21,842 bases of DNA from Nephromyces sp. MM_2019 (lineage: Eukaryota > Apicomplexa > Aconoidasida > Nephromycida): contig JADHZB010000483.1 of assembly GCA_015657535.1 (NCBI GenBank), positions 1-21,842 on the forward strand. The letters are read 5' to 3'. This document shows, in pieces, positions 1-11,897 of the stretch. A model generated the notes under the pieces. The model was not told the DNA's origin and searched no databases. It saw nothing but the letters and a program-made list of their open reading frames with translations. Both the position numbers and the translations under genes were made by a program. Numbering within the stretch: the first letter of the stretch is position 1; each line of letters starts with the position of its first letter.

Positions 1-341
1 GTAGAGAAATATAAAGTTCTACAACTGTAGCCGCAGGGTACTCAGGGCTCAAGGGGGGGGGTGGACTGATGGTTTTTGTGCAGCCTTTTCTTCAATGTGG
101 AGTTTCAGGAGCTTTCTGTTGCTTGCAGGAGTTGATGTGTTTACCTGTTCCAAGCAGGATTTCATGATTAGCCACTGCTGGTGGCTTCTCAGTCAGCATT
201 TGTGTGGTTTTTTTGACTTCTTCAAGCTTTCAAGCGACTCGGTGCTTAACACACAAGCTTCTCCATACTATAGGCAAGATAATATACTCTACGCTTTGCT
301 CATTATACGCTTCACCCCGGTCTTGCTCTCTCTACTCTCAG
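1..341 (+). other. 3' part of an RPB2 intron
   Basis: The exon upstream of 342 should encode the conserved RPB2 segment ending in DMPFT. No frame here encodes it, and the stretch ends in a pyrimidine-rich tract with TCTCAG at 336-341. I therefore read it as intron whose 5' end is outside the window. It contains a G9-10 run near 53-61. The two open frames over it (95-358 and 204-506) are intron read-through into the exon. Confidence 0.8.
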
Positions 342-1737
342 CAAGGTGTAGTCCCTGACATCATCATGAATCCCCATGCCGTTCCTTCACGTATGACAAT
401 TGGTCATTTAGTGGAGTGCCTTCTCGGAAAGTATACTTCAATCTCCGGAAAAGAAGGAGATGCAACTCCCTTCTCAAAGGTAAGCGGCTTTATCACCTAC
501 TATTGATTAACACTGACACACGATGGCACACACACACACACACAAATTTTTCTTGGGTTAATGCGCATACCTTCCTTTTGGATTAGCGTATACACCTGAA
601 CACGCCTCTTTTCTTAGTAAACACAAAGACCTACCAGGCCAGTTTTTTGAAGGCACACACACACAGCTGGGGGGCCACTTTTATTGAGTCGCACGTACAC
701 ATGCCTGTTTCACACTCTCACCCACTACCCCCCTCCACACCCCCCAACCACCTTCCTCACACCCTCACCCCCGGACCACCCCCCATCACATCCCCCGCAA
801 CCCTGCCCCCCCAAAAGAAGTTTCTACCCTGCATCTCTGTAAGCAAACCCCCCCAATTTTTTGCCTTCAGCTTACAGTTCAGATCATCTCTGAGAGGCTC
901 AAGAGCTCAGGCTACGAGCAGCATGGAAATGAAGTACTCTACAGCGGCTTCACTGGCCGTCGCCTCAAGTCGAAGATCTTCATAGGGCCGACCTACTATC
1001 AGAGGCTTAAGCATATGGTGGAAGATAAGATACACGCGCGTGCGAGGGGGCCAGTTACTATGTTAACTCGTCAGCCCATGGAGGGTAGATCTAGAGAAGG
1101 TGGATTGAGGTAAGAGCATCAGATGTTGGCAAGTGGGGGGGGGGGGGGGTGTAAATTGGGGTGGATTGGTGTGTGCACCTCTCTATAGTATACAACACTC
1201 CCTTTACTGGGGAATCATAAGCTAGCTATAAGCCTCTCACCCCCCGTGCTTTCCAACAAAAAACTTATGTGTGTGCGTACGTTTCTCTCACTCTTTACCC
1301 CTCTTCATTACGCACTTTTTCGCTCACTTTTTCACCATTCTTTTATCTTCACTTTCCACTACCAAATCACAGCAGATTCCTCTTTTTTTCTCTCAAATCG
1401 CCTGTTTTTTGAATAAGTTGTTATCTTCACTCTCTCCCTCTTATCAATTTGCACACACAGATTTGGAGAGATGGAAAGAGATTGTATGATTTCTCATGGT
1501 GCGGCGAAGATGTTGAAGGAGAGGCTGTTTGATCATTCTGATGCCTACCGTGTGCATGTGTGTGATGTGTGCGGATTGTTTTGTATTGCTGACTTGAATA
1601 GGAGTAGCTTCGAGTGTAAAGCCTGCAACAACAAGTCGAAGATTTCACAGGTTTTTATGCCTTATGCTTGCAAGCTCCTTATACAGGAGCTCATGTCAAT
1701 GGCTATACTTCCAAGGATGGTGTTAACTCCTGCCTGA
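342..1737 (+). CDS. RPB2: RPB2, second-largest subunit of RNA polymerase II, C-terminal part (5' truncated by window)
   Basis: Exons 342-479, 871-1109 and 1461-1737 join in phase (0, then 2) to give the last 217 residues before a TGA stop; the whole protein is normally near 1200 residues. Exon 1 carries the conserved [16 protein letters not shown] block, and exon 2 carries [20 protein letters not shown] and the [15 protein letters not shown] switch-region signature. Exon 3 carries [14 protein letters not shown] and the C-terminal zinc site (CDVC, then CKAC), ending near IQELMSM. The zinc-site sequence fits RPB2 better than RPA2 or RPC2. In the polymerase this part forms the hybrid-binding and anchor regions that contact RPB1. 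Donors are GTAAGC and GTAAGA; acceptors are TTCAG and ACACAG. Introns are 391 and 351 nt and hold CA repeats and C-rich or G-rich runs. It converges on the TAF9 gene. Confidence 0.96.
529..543. repeat. (CA)n microsatellite in RPB2 intron
   Basis: A short perfect CA run lies just after the first RPB2 donor in the window. It is typical of many dinucleotide tracts found in introns and spacers of this window (for example 2621-2630, 5008-5022, 18811-18829). Confidence 0.85.
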
Positions 1738-3779
1738 GAAGGGGGGTAGTGTAGGGGGAGAGGGAAGCTAGGTGGATTTTCGCACATAAGAGGTTGATGT
1801 GGAGTCCCTTATAGGCAACACTCCCCAGTAAGCATTATGTCTAAACATATACCCTCATAGCAGCTCCCTGCCTCTTAGTATATTCTTTGCAACGATCTTC
1901 TTAGGAGGATATATACATTGAAGGTTACGCGATTTGTATTGAATACACCAACACACATAAGAAAATTGCACGGCTCTCACACACTCAAGCATTGCCTTCC
2001 TTAACGTAAATATCGAGTGTGTGAGAATCTGCTCTATCCTCCAGTGAGGAGGGAGTGCCTTAACTTATATTGGAAGCGCTACTCCCTCAATTTATATATA
2101 TCTATCTGCTTAAACCACAATGTATGATGTGTTTACTGAAGAAAGTATATATTAAACAAGTTCTTCACTCATCTGAATTTTGTTAAGAGGTACTTGGTGG
2201 TTTGTGTGTGTCTGTGTGTGCATGGTGTGTGGGTCTGTATCAGTTTACGTCTGAGCGTGTGTTAATTTCGATAAAAATGTTTCGAGCTTAGCATGTTGAC
2301 GCATTTCAAAGGCCTTACTCTTTTAAGCACTCAGTATGACGACTTATCACGTAGTACGCCGGTTGAAGCAGGAATCTTAGGCACACACTATTAACCATCG
2401 GGCGTGTGTGTGCGAAATATGAGTAGCGACGCTGAATAGAGGCTCAGCATCGACCAATAGTATCTCTACCAAACAGCTATGCAAATAATCACTACAAGAG
2501 GCAACCCACCCGTAAGCTGGTCGGGTGCAGTTCACTGGGACTTCTAATCGCAGCCACACACACGCACAACCTCAGCCACGTACATCAGCATTTCCACTGT
2601 CTAACATGTTACACACACACTTCGCTCACATAAAGATGATCTATCCGGCAAAACTATGTTCATCAGTTGCTGGCTTAAGTAGCATCTTCTTCACGATGTA
2701 TGTACAGTCAAAGAATAGGGTTTAATCGGCTCTGATTCCACTGTTAAGTATGCTTATCCAGTAAAGCACACACAACTAGTCAGAGAGAATGCCAAAGGCA
2801 GAATTTGCTATATTTCTTCACTTTTCAAAGTTTCAAGCAGCAAAAAGTGAGGAAGATGCAGGAATCTCTATAAGAAATAGAATCTCCCTAGCATTTGCTA
2901 GTTTAGTAAGGGTTTAAATAAAGTGTGTGTAGCTGCAACAGCCTCAGGAAGGCACTGAAGCTGAAAAGAAAATGCGCGTTAATTCGCAATATATAGAATA
3001 TGCATGATCTTCCATGGAGGCAGCTGTTCAAAAAGAACACACACGTCACCTTAAACCCTCCCATATACCGAGAAGAAGCCTAGAGAAGTGCATCTGATTG
3101 TCGATCCTCTGTACGATCAACCTTTAGGTCCCAGCCTGGCACCTGCAGAAAAGGATTGTGTGCTCAAAGCGATAGTGTGCTAGTATAGTGTATGTGGGGC
3201 TGGTGGGGGGTAGTCGGGGGTGCAGGAGGTAGGCAGGTGTGTGTGGGGTAGTTGGGGGGTAGGGGGTCTGTGGGGGTGTACGGGGTAGTTTGGATTGTGT
3301 ACTGCTTCCCTGTAACATAGCTAATAGTATGTGCAAAAACCAAATTTGCGTGCCACTTTGTTAGTCGACGATGTGTGCTTCAGCAAAATATTTGTATCTA
3401 CACTAACCGAATGTGTGTGCGGTACTTCTCTGCCCTCATAACGGAGGGGTGAAGCGTCATCTTCATTGAGAAAAGATGATAGTGGAGACTATTTTAGGGA
3501 GTCTTGCTCTTCTTAAACAAAACCAGAGATGCTACGACTGCATCAAAGCAAGGAATGCTGAAAATCCCATGATTTTCCGCAGCTTTCCAGCAGATGAAAC
3601 AGAATATGCACACACGCACACACAACCACACACACTCACAAACATACTAGATATCACTCTGATATAGCCTACTCTATCCACAACGCTTCAAGCAAAACAT
3701 ACCATCGATATGTATGTACACGCGGATGTGAAGTCTTTCACTAGCGAAGAACACACAACAAAACGACAGATATAGTGCT
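1738..3779. other. Spacer between convergent RPB2 and TAF9 genes; no identified gene
   Basis: About 2 kb between the RPB2 stop and the TAF9 stop (on the other strand). It holds scattered CA/GT tracts and, at about 3180-3300, a G-rich run. Read on the minus strand that run is C-rich, like known introns here, and it is followed by a plausible acceptor (TTCTGCAG) at about 3143-3150. Short open stretches occur, for example a minus-strand Met at 3466 running to a GTTAGT donor at 3407, and a plus-strand frame 3476-3667. None assembles into a phase-consistent gene or matches a family I know. A small minus-strand gene here is possible but unproven. Confidence 0.5.
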
Positions 3780-6411
3780 TTAAAGGCTAGTGAAACTGCT
3801 TATTCGTCTCCTTTCCTACAGAAATAACCAAATACACACACAAGAAGTGTGTGTGCCATATCCTTAGCTTCCAATTTCAGTATGCAACCTCACCACCATA
3901 GCCAATGAACTTACCAAGAGGTTTACATTAGCATCCTCAGGCAGGTAGGGGGGCAGGCTGGAGGGAAATTTACTGATAGGAAACGAAACCCCCCCTCCTG
4001 CTGTTTTGCTAGTATCTTCATCAGCATGATGCCCCCTCCCGGGAAGGTTTGAGTACCCATCAGCCTGCTTTGGGTCCTGAGGAGGTTGATAGTAGGTTGG
4101 AGGGGGTTAAGAGGAGGTGGGAGTGATTGAAGAGGAGGTTGGGGGGGGGTGGAAAGGAGGTTTGGAGCGGGATGGAAGGATGATGATGATGAGGAAGCAG
4201 ATGAAGATGAAAAGAAATAAGATGAAGATTACATGAAACTGGGTGAAGATGAGGAGAATTGCGCACACACAAGGCTAGAGTGGCGTCATCCTCATATATA
4301 TATCTTCAAGTTATCAGGGACAACGCAAGGTTTAGCAAGCTAAACTTGCATTGCATGAGCATGCAGGCTTCTAAAGAGGAATGAAACAGTGTGTGTGTAG
4401 AATTCCGATCGTAGACAGGAAAAAACCTGCTCGGAGCACATGATTCAGAGCTTTTCTTTACATCTAAACATAAACTACATATATTTGAATCGTTGCCTGT
4501 GCTTCACACATATCCGCACAGACATCATCTTTCTTCTATATTCCCTGCTTACCGGTGGAGAGTGTGGAACAACAACGTACTTCTGCATGTATTCGTATAT
4601 TGCAAGCTTTGTATCTTGTGTATCGATCACTATTGGATGTGAGTGATAGGCATCAACCCTCTTCGGTACCCTCAGCTCAGCTAACTCAGCAGAGCTTTCA
4701 AGCAGTCCAAGTGTCTCTCCTGAAGGCGTTTAAAACACAATCATGGCAGTGGAGCCAGATGTTAAGCATGCAGCACACACACACCAAATTAAAGAAGCTG
4801 AGCACTAACGCTAATAACTATTAACACACAACAAACTAAAAAAGCTGAGCAACAATATTAACAAGAATTACCACACAGGTAAGCACACCTAACATGGGTT
4901 GATTCATTAACAAACGACAAACTATGCAAATTCTCTCTTCGTGAAGATGCATTAAATCACCTTTATAAAGAATATGCACGCAGGAAGAGAGCAAAATCCA
5001 TCTGCCTGTGTGTGTGTGTGTGCACTCTACACCACCCATCTCACGCAATGCTAAGCGTACATGACTCGTTAGCAAGACTATTAGTCCTACAAATTTGTGC
5101 ACCTAATAGCTACCATCTGCAATAAATATAGAAGCATACACGCACTTGCGTGTGTGAATGCTTAATGAAACTCCTCCAGTCTTACATATTACCACCCAGC
5201 CTTTATAGTGGCATCTACACAATCTCTTACTTTGTAGCACATCCATGAGTTGCTGAACTACTCTCTCATCATAGGCTGTAACACCCATATCCTCTAGCAA
5301 CCCTTCCAATATCGAAATCATCCGTGGAGCAGCTGTTATAGCAGATTCTGCAGCAGTGAAGCCTGTGTGTGCAGCGTTTTTGCGGAAAAACAAAGAGGAG
5401 GAATGTTGGAGAAGTATTTCATCAAAGACTAGTTAAATTCACAGGATATATATGCCTTTCTAATGAAAAGAGAATGGGATAAGAAGCACATGCATACATG
5501 CATGATCAGCACACACACACTCTTAAGCGGTAGAGAAAAAATGTAGAACGGCCAGATATATAACGCAATCACAAATGTATCACGTGACAACAAGTTACAG
5601 GCATTTAGTACGCACCAATACCTACTGAGAGCGAGGTAAATCATGCACACGCACTACCATGTCATGCGGAACACGCTCTAACCCCAGTATAAAGTCGAAA
5701 AACACATCCAAGAATACCAAAAAACGCGCATACTTCATCTTCCTCAGGAATATTAAAATGTTTCTAAATTAAAATAATAAATATATAACAACAATCAACA
5801 AGTTGTACGTGTAACAGCAGTAAAGACAGCAAGTGTACACACAAATTTGCAACCCTCAGGTGGCTCTAAACACGGTTTCCGGAAAGCGTGTTACGGAGCT
5901 TAGAAAGGCAGATTATACAGCAGCGCATGAATGTCTGACACACACATGTATACCACCACACACACAGATAACCACAAGCACGCTAGCACACAACAGTATT
6001 GAAAGCTGATGGCATCAAACATGAAGTAATCAATGAAACTTTTAATATGTTAAATAATACAAGCTTTGCATAGGATATCAGCAGAAAACAGGATTAACCG
6101 CCAGATTTTGCATACTAAAGCAATGAGCAATAAGCAGGGTAGTAACACACCAAGAAACAGGACTAATGGCCAGGTTTTGCATGCTTAAACAATGATCAGC
6201 AAGAAGCAGGGCATTAACACGCAAACAACTGCATACTCAAGTGCTGCTCTACTGCAACAACCACCTGCTTGTATCTCTGCCTCTTCTTACCGTTAGCATT
6301 GGATGCTGCCGATGAACCGTCCGCTGAGGTGTGAACTGCAGTAGCAGAGAGCGTACTCCTCGAGTTGCTACCACCCCCATCTAAAGCACCATCCTCTTGT
6401 CGGTACTGCAT
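3780..6411 (-). CDS. TAF9: TAF9-like histone-fold subunit of TFIID/SAGA
   Basis: Minus-strand exons, in coding order, are 6411-6237, 5362-5231, 4719-4553, 4076-3915 and 3815-3780. All phases agree and give 223 residues ending in TAA. Residues about 71-150 form the histone fold. Exon 2 reads APRMISILEGLLEDMGVTAY then DERVVQQLMDVLQ, and exon 3 ends the fold with DTQDTKLAIYEYMQKYV followed by SPP, where animal TAF9 has its LAIQ and SPPP signatures. Exon 4 carries FPISKFPSSLPPYLP, matching the family's short conserved C-terminal PLP/LPP segment. TAF9 pairs with TAF6 in TFIID and SAGA. Residues 1-58 (exon 1) are a low-complexity G/S/A-rich extension ending in a basic KKRQRYK patch. They are linked only by phase across an 874-nt intron, so the true N-terminus is less sure. 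The helix that usually follows SPPP (RDFLLDIA-like) was not found and may be lost or sit in a missed exon inside 4077-4552. Confidence 0.85.
3834..3854. other. Small CA/GT stem-loop inside the shortest TAF9 intron
   Basis: Eight perfect base pairs (acacacac and gtgtgtgt) flank a 5-nt loop within the 99-nt last intron of TAF9. It could bring the donor and acceptor closer together. It could equally be two chance dinucleotide tracts in opposite phase. Confidence 0.4.
6086..6223. repeat. Two-copy diverged 69-bp tandem duplication in TAF9 intron 1
   Basis: The block starting aaacaggattaac at 6086 recurs at 6155 as aaacaggactaatg. The pairing continues through gccagRttttgcat and agcagggYRKtaacac, with about 15-20 percent differences. 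The copy end lies close to the predicted exon 1 donor (GTATGC, at 6236 on the minus strand). Confidence 0.75.
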
Positions 6412-7599
6412 CCTCCCAAGGGGATATACACAGGTTTCTACATTAAAGTAGATGTTTTACTGCTGCTATTTAAGAGGTATCTTTTTGGTATGCTTTTGTG
6501 GCGGCGAGTCCTTCTTGGGGGATCAATAAAGTGGGTCGTGTGCTTAAGATGGGAGAGACTAGAGTGGGGGTAAAATGGTATATTTGTTCCTCCCTTTCGA
6601 AGAACATGAGGGATATTCTTGCACGGGTTTATCTATTTAGCACATGATTCAACACTGAGCTTCATTTTCTTAGAGGAAAGAAAAAAAAAACCCCCCCCTT
6701 CAATCTGAAGATGAGGTTCCTTTTGAGGGGGGTATACATCCAAAAGTTGAAAAAAGTAAGAGTCACATCCTCTAATTCTAATGCTATACTATCCTCCGTT
6801 CGCTAATACCGTGGGTATGATGGTATATAACGAACATTAGAACGCCAGCATACCGTACTAATTTTGAGAATACCTCGATTTATTCTTGTTTCACTATTTT
6901 ATGGACGGCAGAGAGGACATTTTTTGGATAGGCATTACTCTTCTGGTGAGGATCCCTTAAAGCATGGGAATCAAGAGGGAGCACACACTTTGAAAGGACC
7001 ATCGACAAATTGTTGTCCAATTTAAGCGTTCAATGGGAATGGGATGTATCGTTAATGCGAGAAGAAACCACATGAAAATACCTACAAGAGGCTATATCAC
7101 AGCTAGGTGGAAGCTATAGCTCTGCGTGAATATCTCTTCAAAAGGGACATCACTAGGGAAGTTATGTATCAATGCTTAGGAGCTGGCTAAGGGAGTTATT
7201 ACGGCAGCACACTATGAAACCATATGGTAGGTAACAGGTTTTTCAATAAGCTAGCTTTTGCCATGTGCCCCTGATTTGTGCTTGCAGCGGGGTGCTACAG
7301 GTGCGAGTGCGTGGTGGCTTTTGTGTGTGAATGCTCGTGGGCATGCTTTTTTCTGCATATCCATGTTTGCAGCGTGTCGTTAAAAAGACGCGAGTGCGTG
7401 TGATGGCTTTGCATGTGACTGCGTGTGTGTAGTTCTTGTAAGTTATTCTTGTTTTACCTATGTATGTACGCATTCGATGATACATCAGGGTGCTGCTAAG
7501 CTGTATCTAGGTAGAGGCAGTGACTAACCAGCGATGTGTTACTGTGCCGCTTAAATGTGGTGGACAGAAGATACTCACGCGTTTCCATAGATTATAAAC
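6412..7599. other. Region upstream of TAF9; no identified gene
   Basis: This should contain the TAF9 promoter (minus strand) and further spacer. It holds an A10 C8 homopolymer junction near 6681-6698 and GTGTG-rich sequence at about 7280-7440. I see no convincing TATA box or gene. A plus-strand frame at 6842-7080 looks protein-like in places but is interrupted by several stops and is discussed under rejected observations. Confidence 0.5.
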
Positions 7600-10255
7600 A
7601 AAAAAAAATTTAATTCTTTCCATCCCTCCTGTAAATCCCATAGCAGAAATAGCCTAATAGCCCGTCATTTTAGATAATCTATCACATCTACCTTAGAATA
7701 CATAATTGTTACAAAAAATATAGTGGCTAATTAGTAGCTATCAAAGCCTGCAAAAAGTGCTTGCAATTTTAACGATATGGAGACAAAAAGTAGGGATTTA
7801 GGGAAGAGAATAAAACAGAAATTTAAGAATTTATAGTCTTTTTAAGTGTAGGAAGTAAGTTTTTCCTTCAATAATTCATCCTGGTTGGTGCAAGATCATG
7901 CCTACAGATAATGCAGCTTTTTAGTACCCCCAGCATAAGTTCAGCTTGTTTTATTTTCATTGATTCAATCGAATTTATAAAGTAAAATGCCTACGTTTAC
8001 GTTGCTGTGAAGACTTCATCGCAAGTTTGTTACTGAATAATCATGAGCCATAAATTAGATGTTAAACTGAGCAGTAGCCCCCCCCCAAGATATTGCCTAA
8101 ACTTTCTACGCAGTAGCGCCTTTGCCGTACATACCAACAAAGTCCTTCAGTTTGCTTTGTATATGTACAAAACGCTTGCGTTGCTACCAAAAAAGCTGTA
8201 TATTTCGTTAGATCCACATGTAATTTTCTAGTAACGCAGCTAGCGAGGACTCCAGCACGATAATATTTCAGGAAAATAGTCGCATTACATTCCTATTGAA
8301 TGCATTTCTCTCTCGATGCGCTTCCCTTTAATTTATAACCTTGATTTAGAAGACAGTGATAAGCTTACCAATTCGTTAAGCTTGAAAAAGCTTTGATTAG
8401 AATATGATACTGAAGCCTCCAAAGGCCGAATTTTTCGTTTATAAAGCGTAACTATCAAAAAACTCCGGGGCTGTATATTTGAGCAAAATCACACCCTCAC
8501 GGGTTAACTGGAGCATGCACCACTATAACTATCTCTGCCACTTTATAAATCTCTTGTGATCAATTTTTCCTATAGCACAGCTTCTATGAACGTAGGTGCT
8601 AAAGAATCACAAGACATTGGTTTATTTCCTTAACTGCATGATAGCAATGATGTATATAGCCTTTGTTTGATATTTACCCTGGGAGCCTCTGATTGAGACA
8701 TTCGTGCTTTTCCTTATCGACCTGCGCTGTTTGTATTTAGCGTAACTTTTGGCTCTAACCGGTCCTTATGCGTTAACGCACCTTTGAAGGGAGATTTCTA
8801 GCATCTCAAGCTAACTTTTCGTGGTTAGTCCACCGCTGCTTACATCATTCAGCGTAGCACAGCTACCAGGCTGCACTATACCCCAACATGCAACCCCGGA
8901 TGCTAGGTAAGCTTCAAGCCCTAATGATTTTAGCGCTGCCAGAACTAGACCGTTATACCGCCCCTCTATCCCCCTCATTTTTCTTACGCTCCCCTCATGA
9001 GCTAAAGTAGGTGTCACGTTCAAGTGCTTGCCATTTATCCCGGCACATCGCCAAATTTGCATGTACTCTGCTGAGATAAGCCCACAAAAAATGTATGTGT
9101 ATCGCGACCAGCTGGAGCTTACTTTAAGCAGTAAGGCATGCGACCTAATTCTTACCTTTGAGGCTACTAGGATTCCTCCCTCGCCGCATAATAGATATCC
9201 GCCTAAACTCAGTAAGAAAAGTTTTTCAGTAAAATGCAGTAAGTTTCATTCTTGAATGGTCAGCATGCGGCTAGAGCTAATTCCAAAGTAGTTACTAAAC
9301 ATCTGTATATTCACCGGCTCACATAAACAACTACTAAGGAAATAAGCATGTGGGAACGCATGTAGCCTTACGACACAGAAATACTAGCATGGACAAACTT
9401 GGGTTCTCGAAAGCTACTAAATAGGTTCTACTAATTCTCTCGAGTATTTCTGCTTCATTGTATGGCCTTCCATTATCATGGTCATTTTTCTAATGCAAGC
9501 TACAGTATCGTAAAGACTGTGTACACACACAATCGAAAAACGCGCACTTACAGGAGGACGAATACATGGTGTCACATGCGCGCATGCACTGATGCGCTTA
9601 CTCTGAAATAGTAATGCAGGCCCTTACGTAAGGGTTGATATCGGCTTTAAAATGATGTGCTGTGGGATGGTTAAGCGTTGACAAGGGCTTGGCAGCATTA
9701 TGATTATATGAGAGACCAAACTAATAAGAACAAAGTACCTCGCCTCCAAGATGAAAGAAAAATGAGCACACAACATTAGAGAAAAAGATTACGTTGCACA
9801 GCTTGGAAATGGTAATCACGAAGGAGTAGATGAAAAAAGAGGCTAATCCGTAAGAGTCTAACGATTTCTTCATCGTGTCGTAAATTCCACTACAAAGTTT
9901 GAGAAAAATGTATCATATCAGTATACCCCCGAATAAAGAAATCTTTTATGATATATCAGAACATAAGAATTATACCTGGATGATATCCTCGTGCTGCTAA
10001 ACACTACTCATACTTTGCCACCTCATCCATTTTATTGGTTAGAATAAATTTCCGCGAAGCGGTGCGTGCGTGTAGACTCAAGATAATACACAGGCACGGG
10101 TATGCATTGCTGAAGTGTTCATTAATTGCAGGAATTTCATATCATTCTCGGGGTTCCCCGGAGATATGGGCCAACTAATTTGATTTTAATATATTAAAAA
10201 AGACAATTACAGGCTAACAAGCAAGATATCAATTTAGCAGCTTCATCGAACTTTT

Positions 10256-10591
10256 TCAGAGCATGCCAGGCTTGAGTGAACATGACAGCGTGTATGCAAT
10301 CGTACTAAATTGCTCTTCTATTTGTTGCAGCGAGTAACGGAACTCTGAATTTACATACCAAGATATAATAATTAGATTTTCATCATAATAGCTGGCTTTT
10401 TTTCAAGAAATTATGCAGCTGCCGCTGAGGTTTTGTTTGTAGCGTGCACATCATTAACCAAAAGAAAAAGTTATTAACCAATAGAAAAAATTTGCCTAGT
10501 GATCGGTAAATGAACGCTACTGCTTTTACCTCAAAAACACAATTTAATACATAGAAGACATCCTCGAATGTTCGAATCATTGATAAATTAG
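10256..10591 (-). CDS. Candidate two-exon 3' end of an unidentified minus-strand gene
   Basis: Exon 10591-10530 (open in one frame, including TFEDVFYVLNCVFE) ends at a GTAAAA donor. Exon 10342-10256 (FRYSLQQIEEQFSTIAYTL) follows an acceptor reading TTCAGAG and ends in TGA. The phases agree across a 187-nt intron, and both segments look globular with amphipathic character. FEDV followed by NC recalls the C-terminal domain of cyclase-associated protein. The later spacing does not fit, so I do not assign it. Upstream exons are not located. Confidence 0.22.
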
Positions 10592-11577
10592 CTTAAACAT
10601 TATATTGAGTATAGGTCCCATATGAAAGCATTGCGTGTATCCAGGTATTATCATAACACAACATATCGCGTGTAAATTAGGAGTTTCAGATACTTTCGAA
10701 AATTGATATTTTAATTAAGCACGTACCTATATTATTGTGTTTCAAATATATATACGTGAACGTAGCCTATAGATGCGCGTGTAGAAAAAATTCATGAAAG
10801 TTGCTATGCAACTATGGGCTAAGCTGAAAGCATTGTACGTGCTAGTAAACTTTTATCCAAACCTAAACATCTATTGAACTCCTGGAGAATACTCATGAAT
10901 ATTCTTCTATAATTTTCTTCAGATCGGCTCCATATTAAGACAGAAAAGTAAGAGATACTGGTGAAAAGCTTTGTGGTTTAGGAGGAGGTATCGTAAGCTT
11001 GATAAGCGTTAGGCTTATTGCCTAATGCCCATGACTTTGCTTGGGAGGTTCTCGAGGAAGCCATGGCATATTCAACAAGCTCCTTGAACACTAATCACAA
11101 GCTCAAGAAACTACCTAGATTCTGACGCTATTTTCGCGAAGCCATTTACGTATACCGCGGTTAGGTGTAAGGTGCCTTGTATTTTATACAATATGGCATG
11201 CTTAAGCTTTCCCACCGCTCGGTATAGATGCACCCTCAAGGTATTCTAAATATGCACTTCCTTTGCTTTTCTTGTACGCATGAAATCTTTTCATAAAATA
11301 AGGCGAGAAATCAACGACAAATAGGAGCATCCCACAGCTTTAATCTGGGTAATTTAAAGATACTCTCCGGCTAATAGCCACGTGGAGAGAGAAATATATC
11401 TTTATGATAAATAGTGTGGAACAAATTACAGCTATAGGGTCGGTTTAAACGCTCATTACAAATAAAGCAAGAATATCTCCATCGCGGCGACGAAAAAACA
11501 AGAGCCGATTTTGGGAATGGAGCCTTTATTTGAAATATGCTTTGTCACAATAGGACGCAGCACTCCCTTCCGGTTTT

Positions 11578-11798
11578 AGAAGCACCGCAAATTTTGGATA
11601 TTGTGCATACAAGGTAGGTACATATTGAGGATCCTCTTAAGTTTTTCCGTTGTGTTGTTCTGCTTATCTTTGATTTCAGAACAATATCAAGATTTTGGCT
11701 TGAAGGTGAATGCACAAGAGATACACGAGGACAACTCACTTAAGCCCTTAGACTCTACGTCAGTAAGCAACACATCATCAGGACTAGCAAAAAATTAA
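11578..11798 (+). CDS. Candidate two-exon 3' end of an unidentified plus-strand gene
   Basis: Exon 11578-11611 follows acceptor CGGTTTTAG and ends AAG|GTAGGT. A 67-nt intron ends GATTTCAG, and exon 11679-11798 is open to TAA, with the phase (1) kept. The product part runs HRKFWILCIQE, then QYQDFGLKVNAQEI, and ends in a Ser/Asn-rich tail. No family was recognised. The same DNA on the minus strand also has an acceptor (TTTTTGCTAG) and an open segment, so the strand is not certain. Confidence 0.25.
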
Positions 11799-11897
11799 GG
11801 TATGAAATTCTTTTATAATTTGATAGGATAGAATCAAGCATTTGGTTTCCTTGGATGTCAAAGGGCTGTCCAAAGCACTTTCCTCTCTAGCGCTTAC

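Noticed and set aside
3408..3466. Minus-strand start MKMTLHPSVMRAEKY ending at a GTTAGT donor.
   Set aside because: Joining it to the next good acceptor (about 3143) gives a stop after a few codons, and no other partner exon was found. Left only as a remark on the spacer.
3476..3667. Plus-strand 63-codon frame (KQNQRCYDCIKARNAENP).
   Set aside because: Other frames of the same stretch are equally open, it runs into a CA repeat, and there is no family match or splice support.
4555..4824. Plus-strand open frame with helical-looking sequence.
   Set aside because: It is the antisense shadow of TAF9 exon 3, whose minus-strand reading matches the histone fold and has proper splice sites.
5637..5760. 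Minus-strand 38-codon frame starting MKYARFLVFLDVFF.
   Set aside because: It lies in TAF9 intron 1, has no phase-compatible splice partners, and would break the exon 1 to exon 2 phase link.
6722..7080. Plus-strand frame resembling the end of a retroelement integrase core (AYRT followed at the right distance by Y-S-x-F), then helical-looking sequence.
   Set aside because: The frame carries stops at about the random rate, catalytic residues and flanking domains are not recognisable, and a four-residue match is easily found by chance. Too weak to call a relic.
8811..9255. Two divergent open frames whose start codons overlap at 9061/9062.
   Set aside because: Both are under 85 codons with no motif; overlap of ATG and CAT in GCATGT is a common coincidence.
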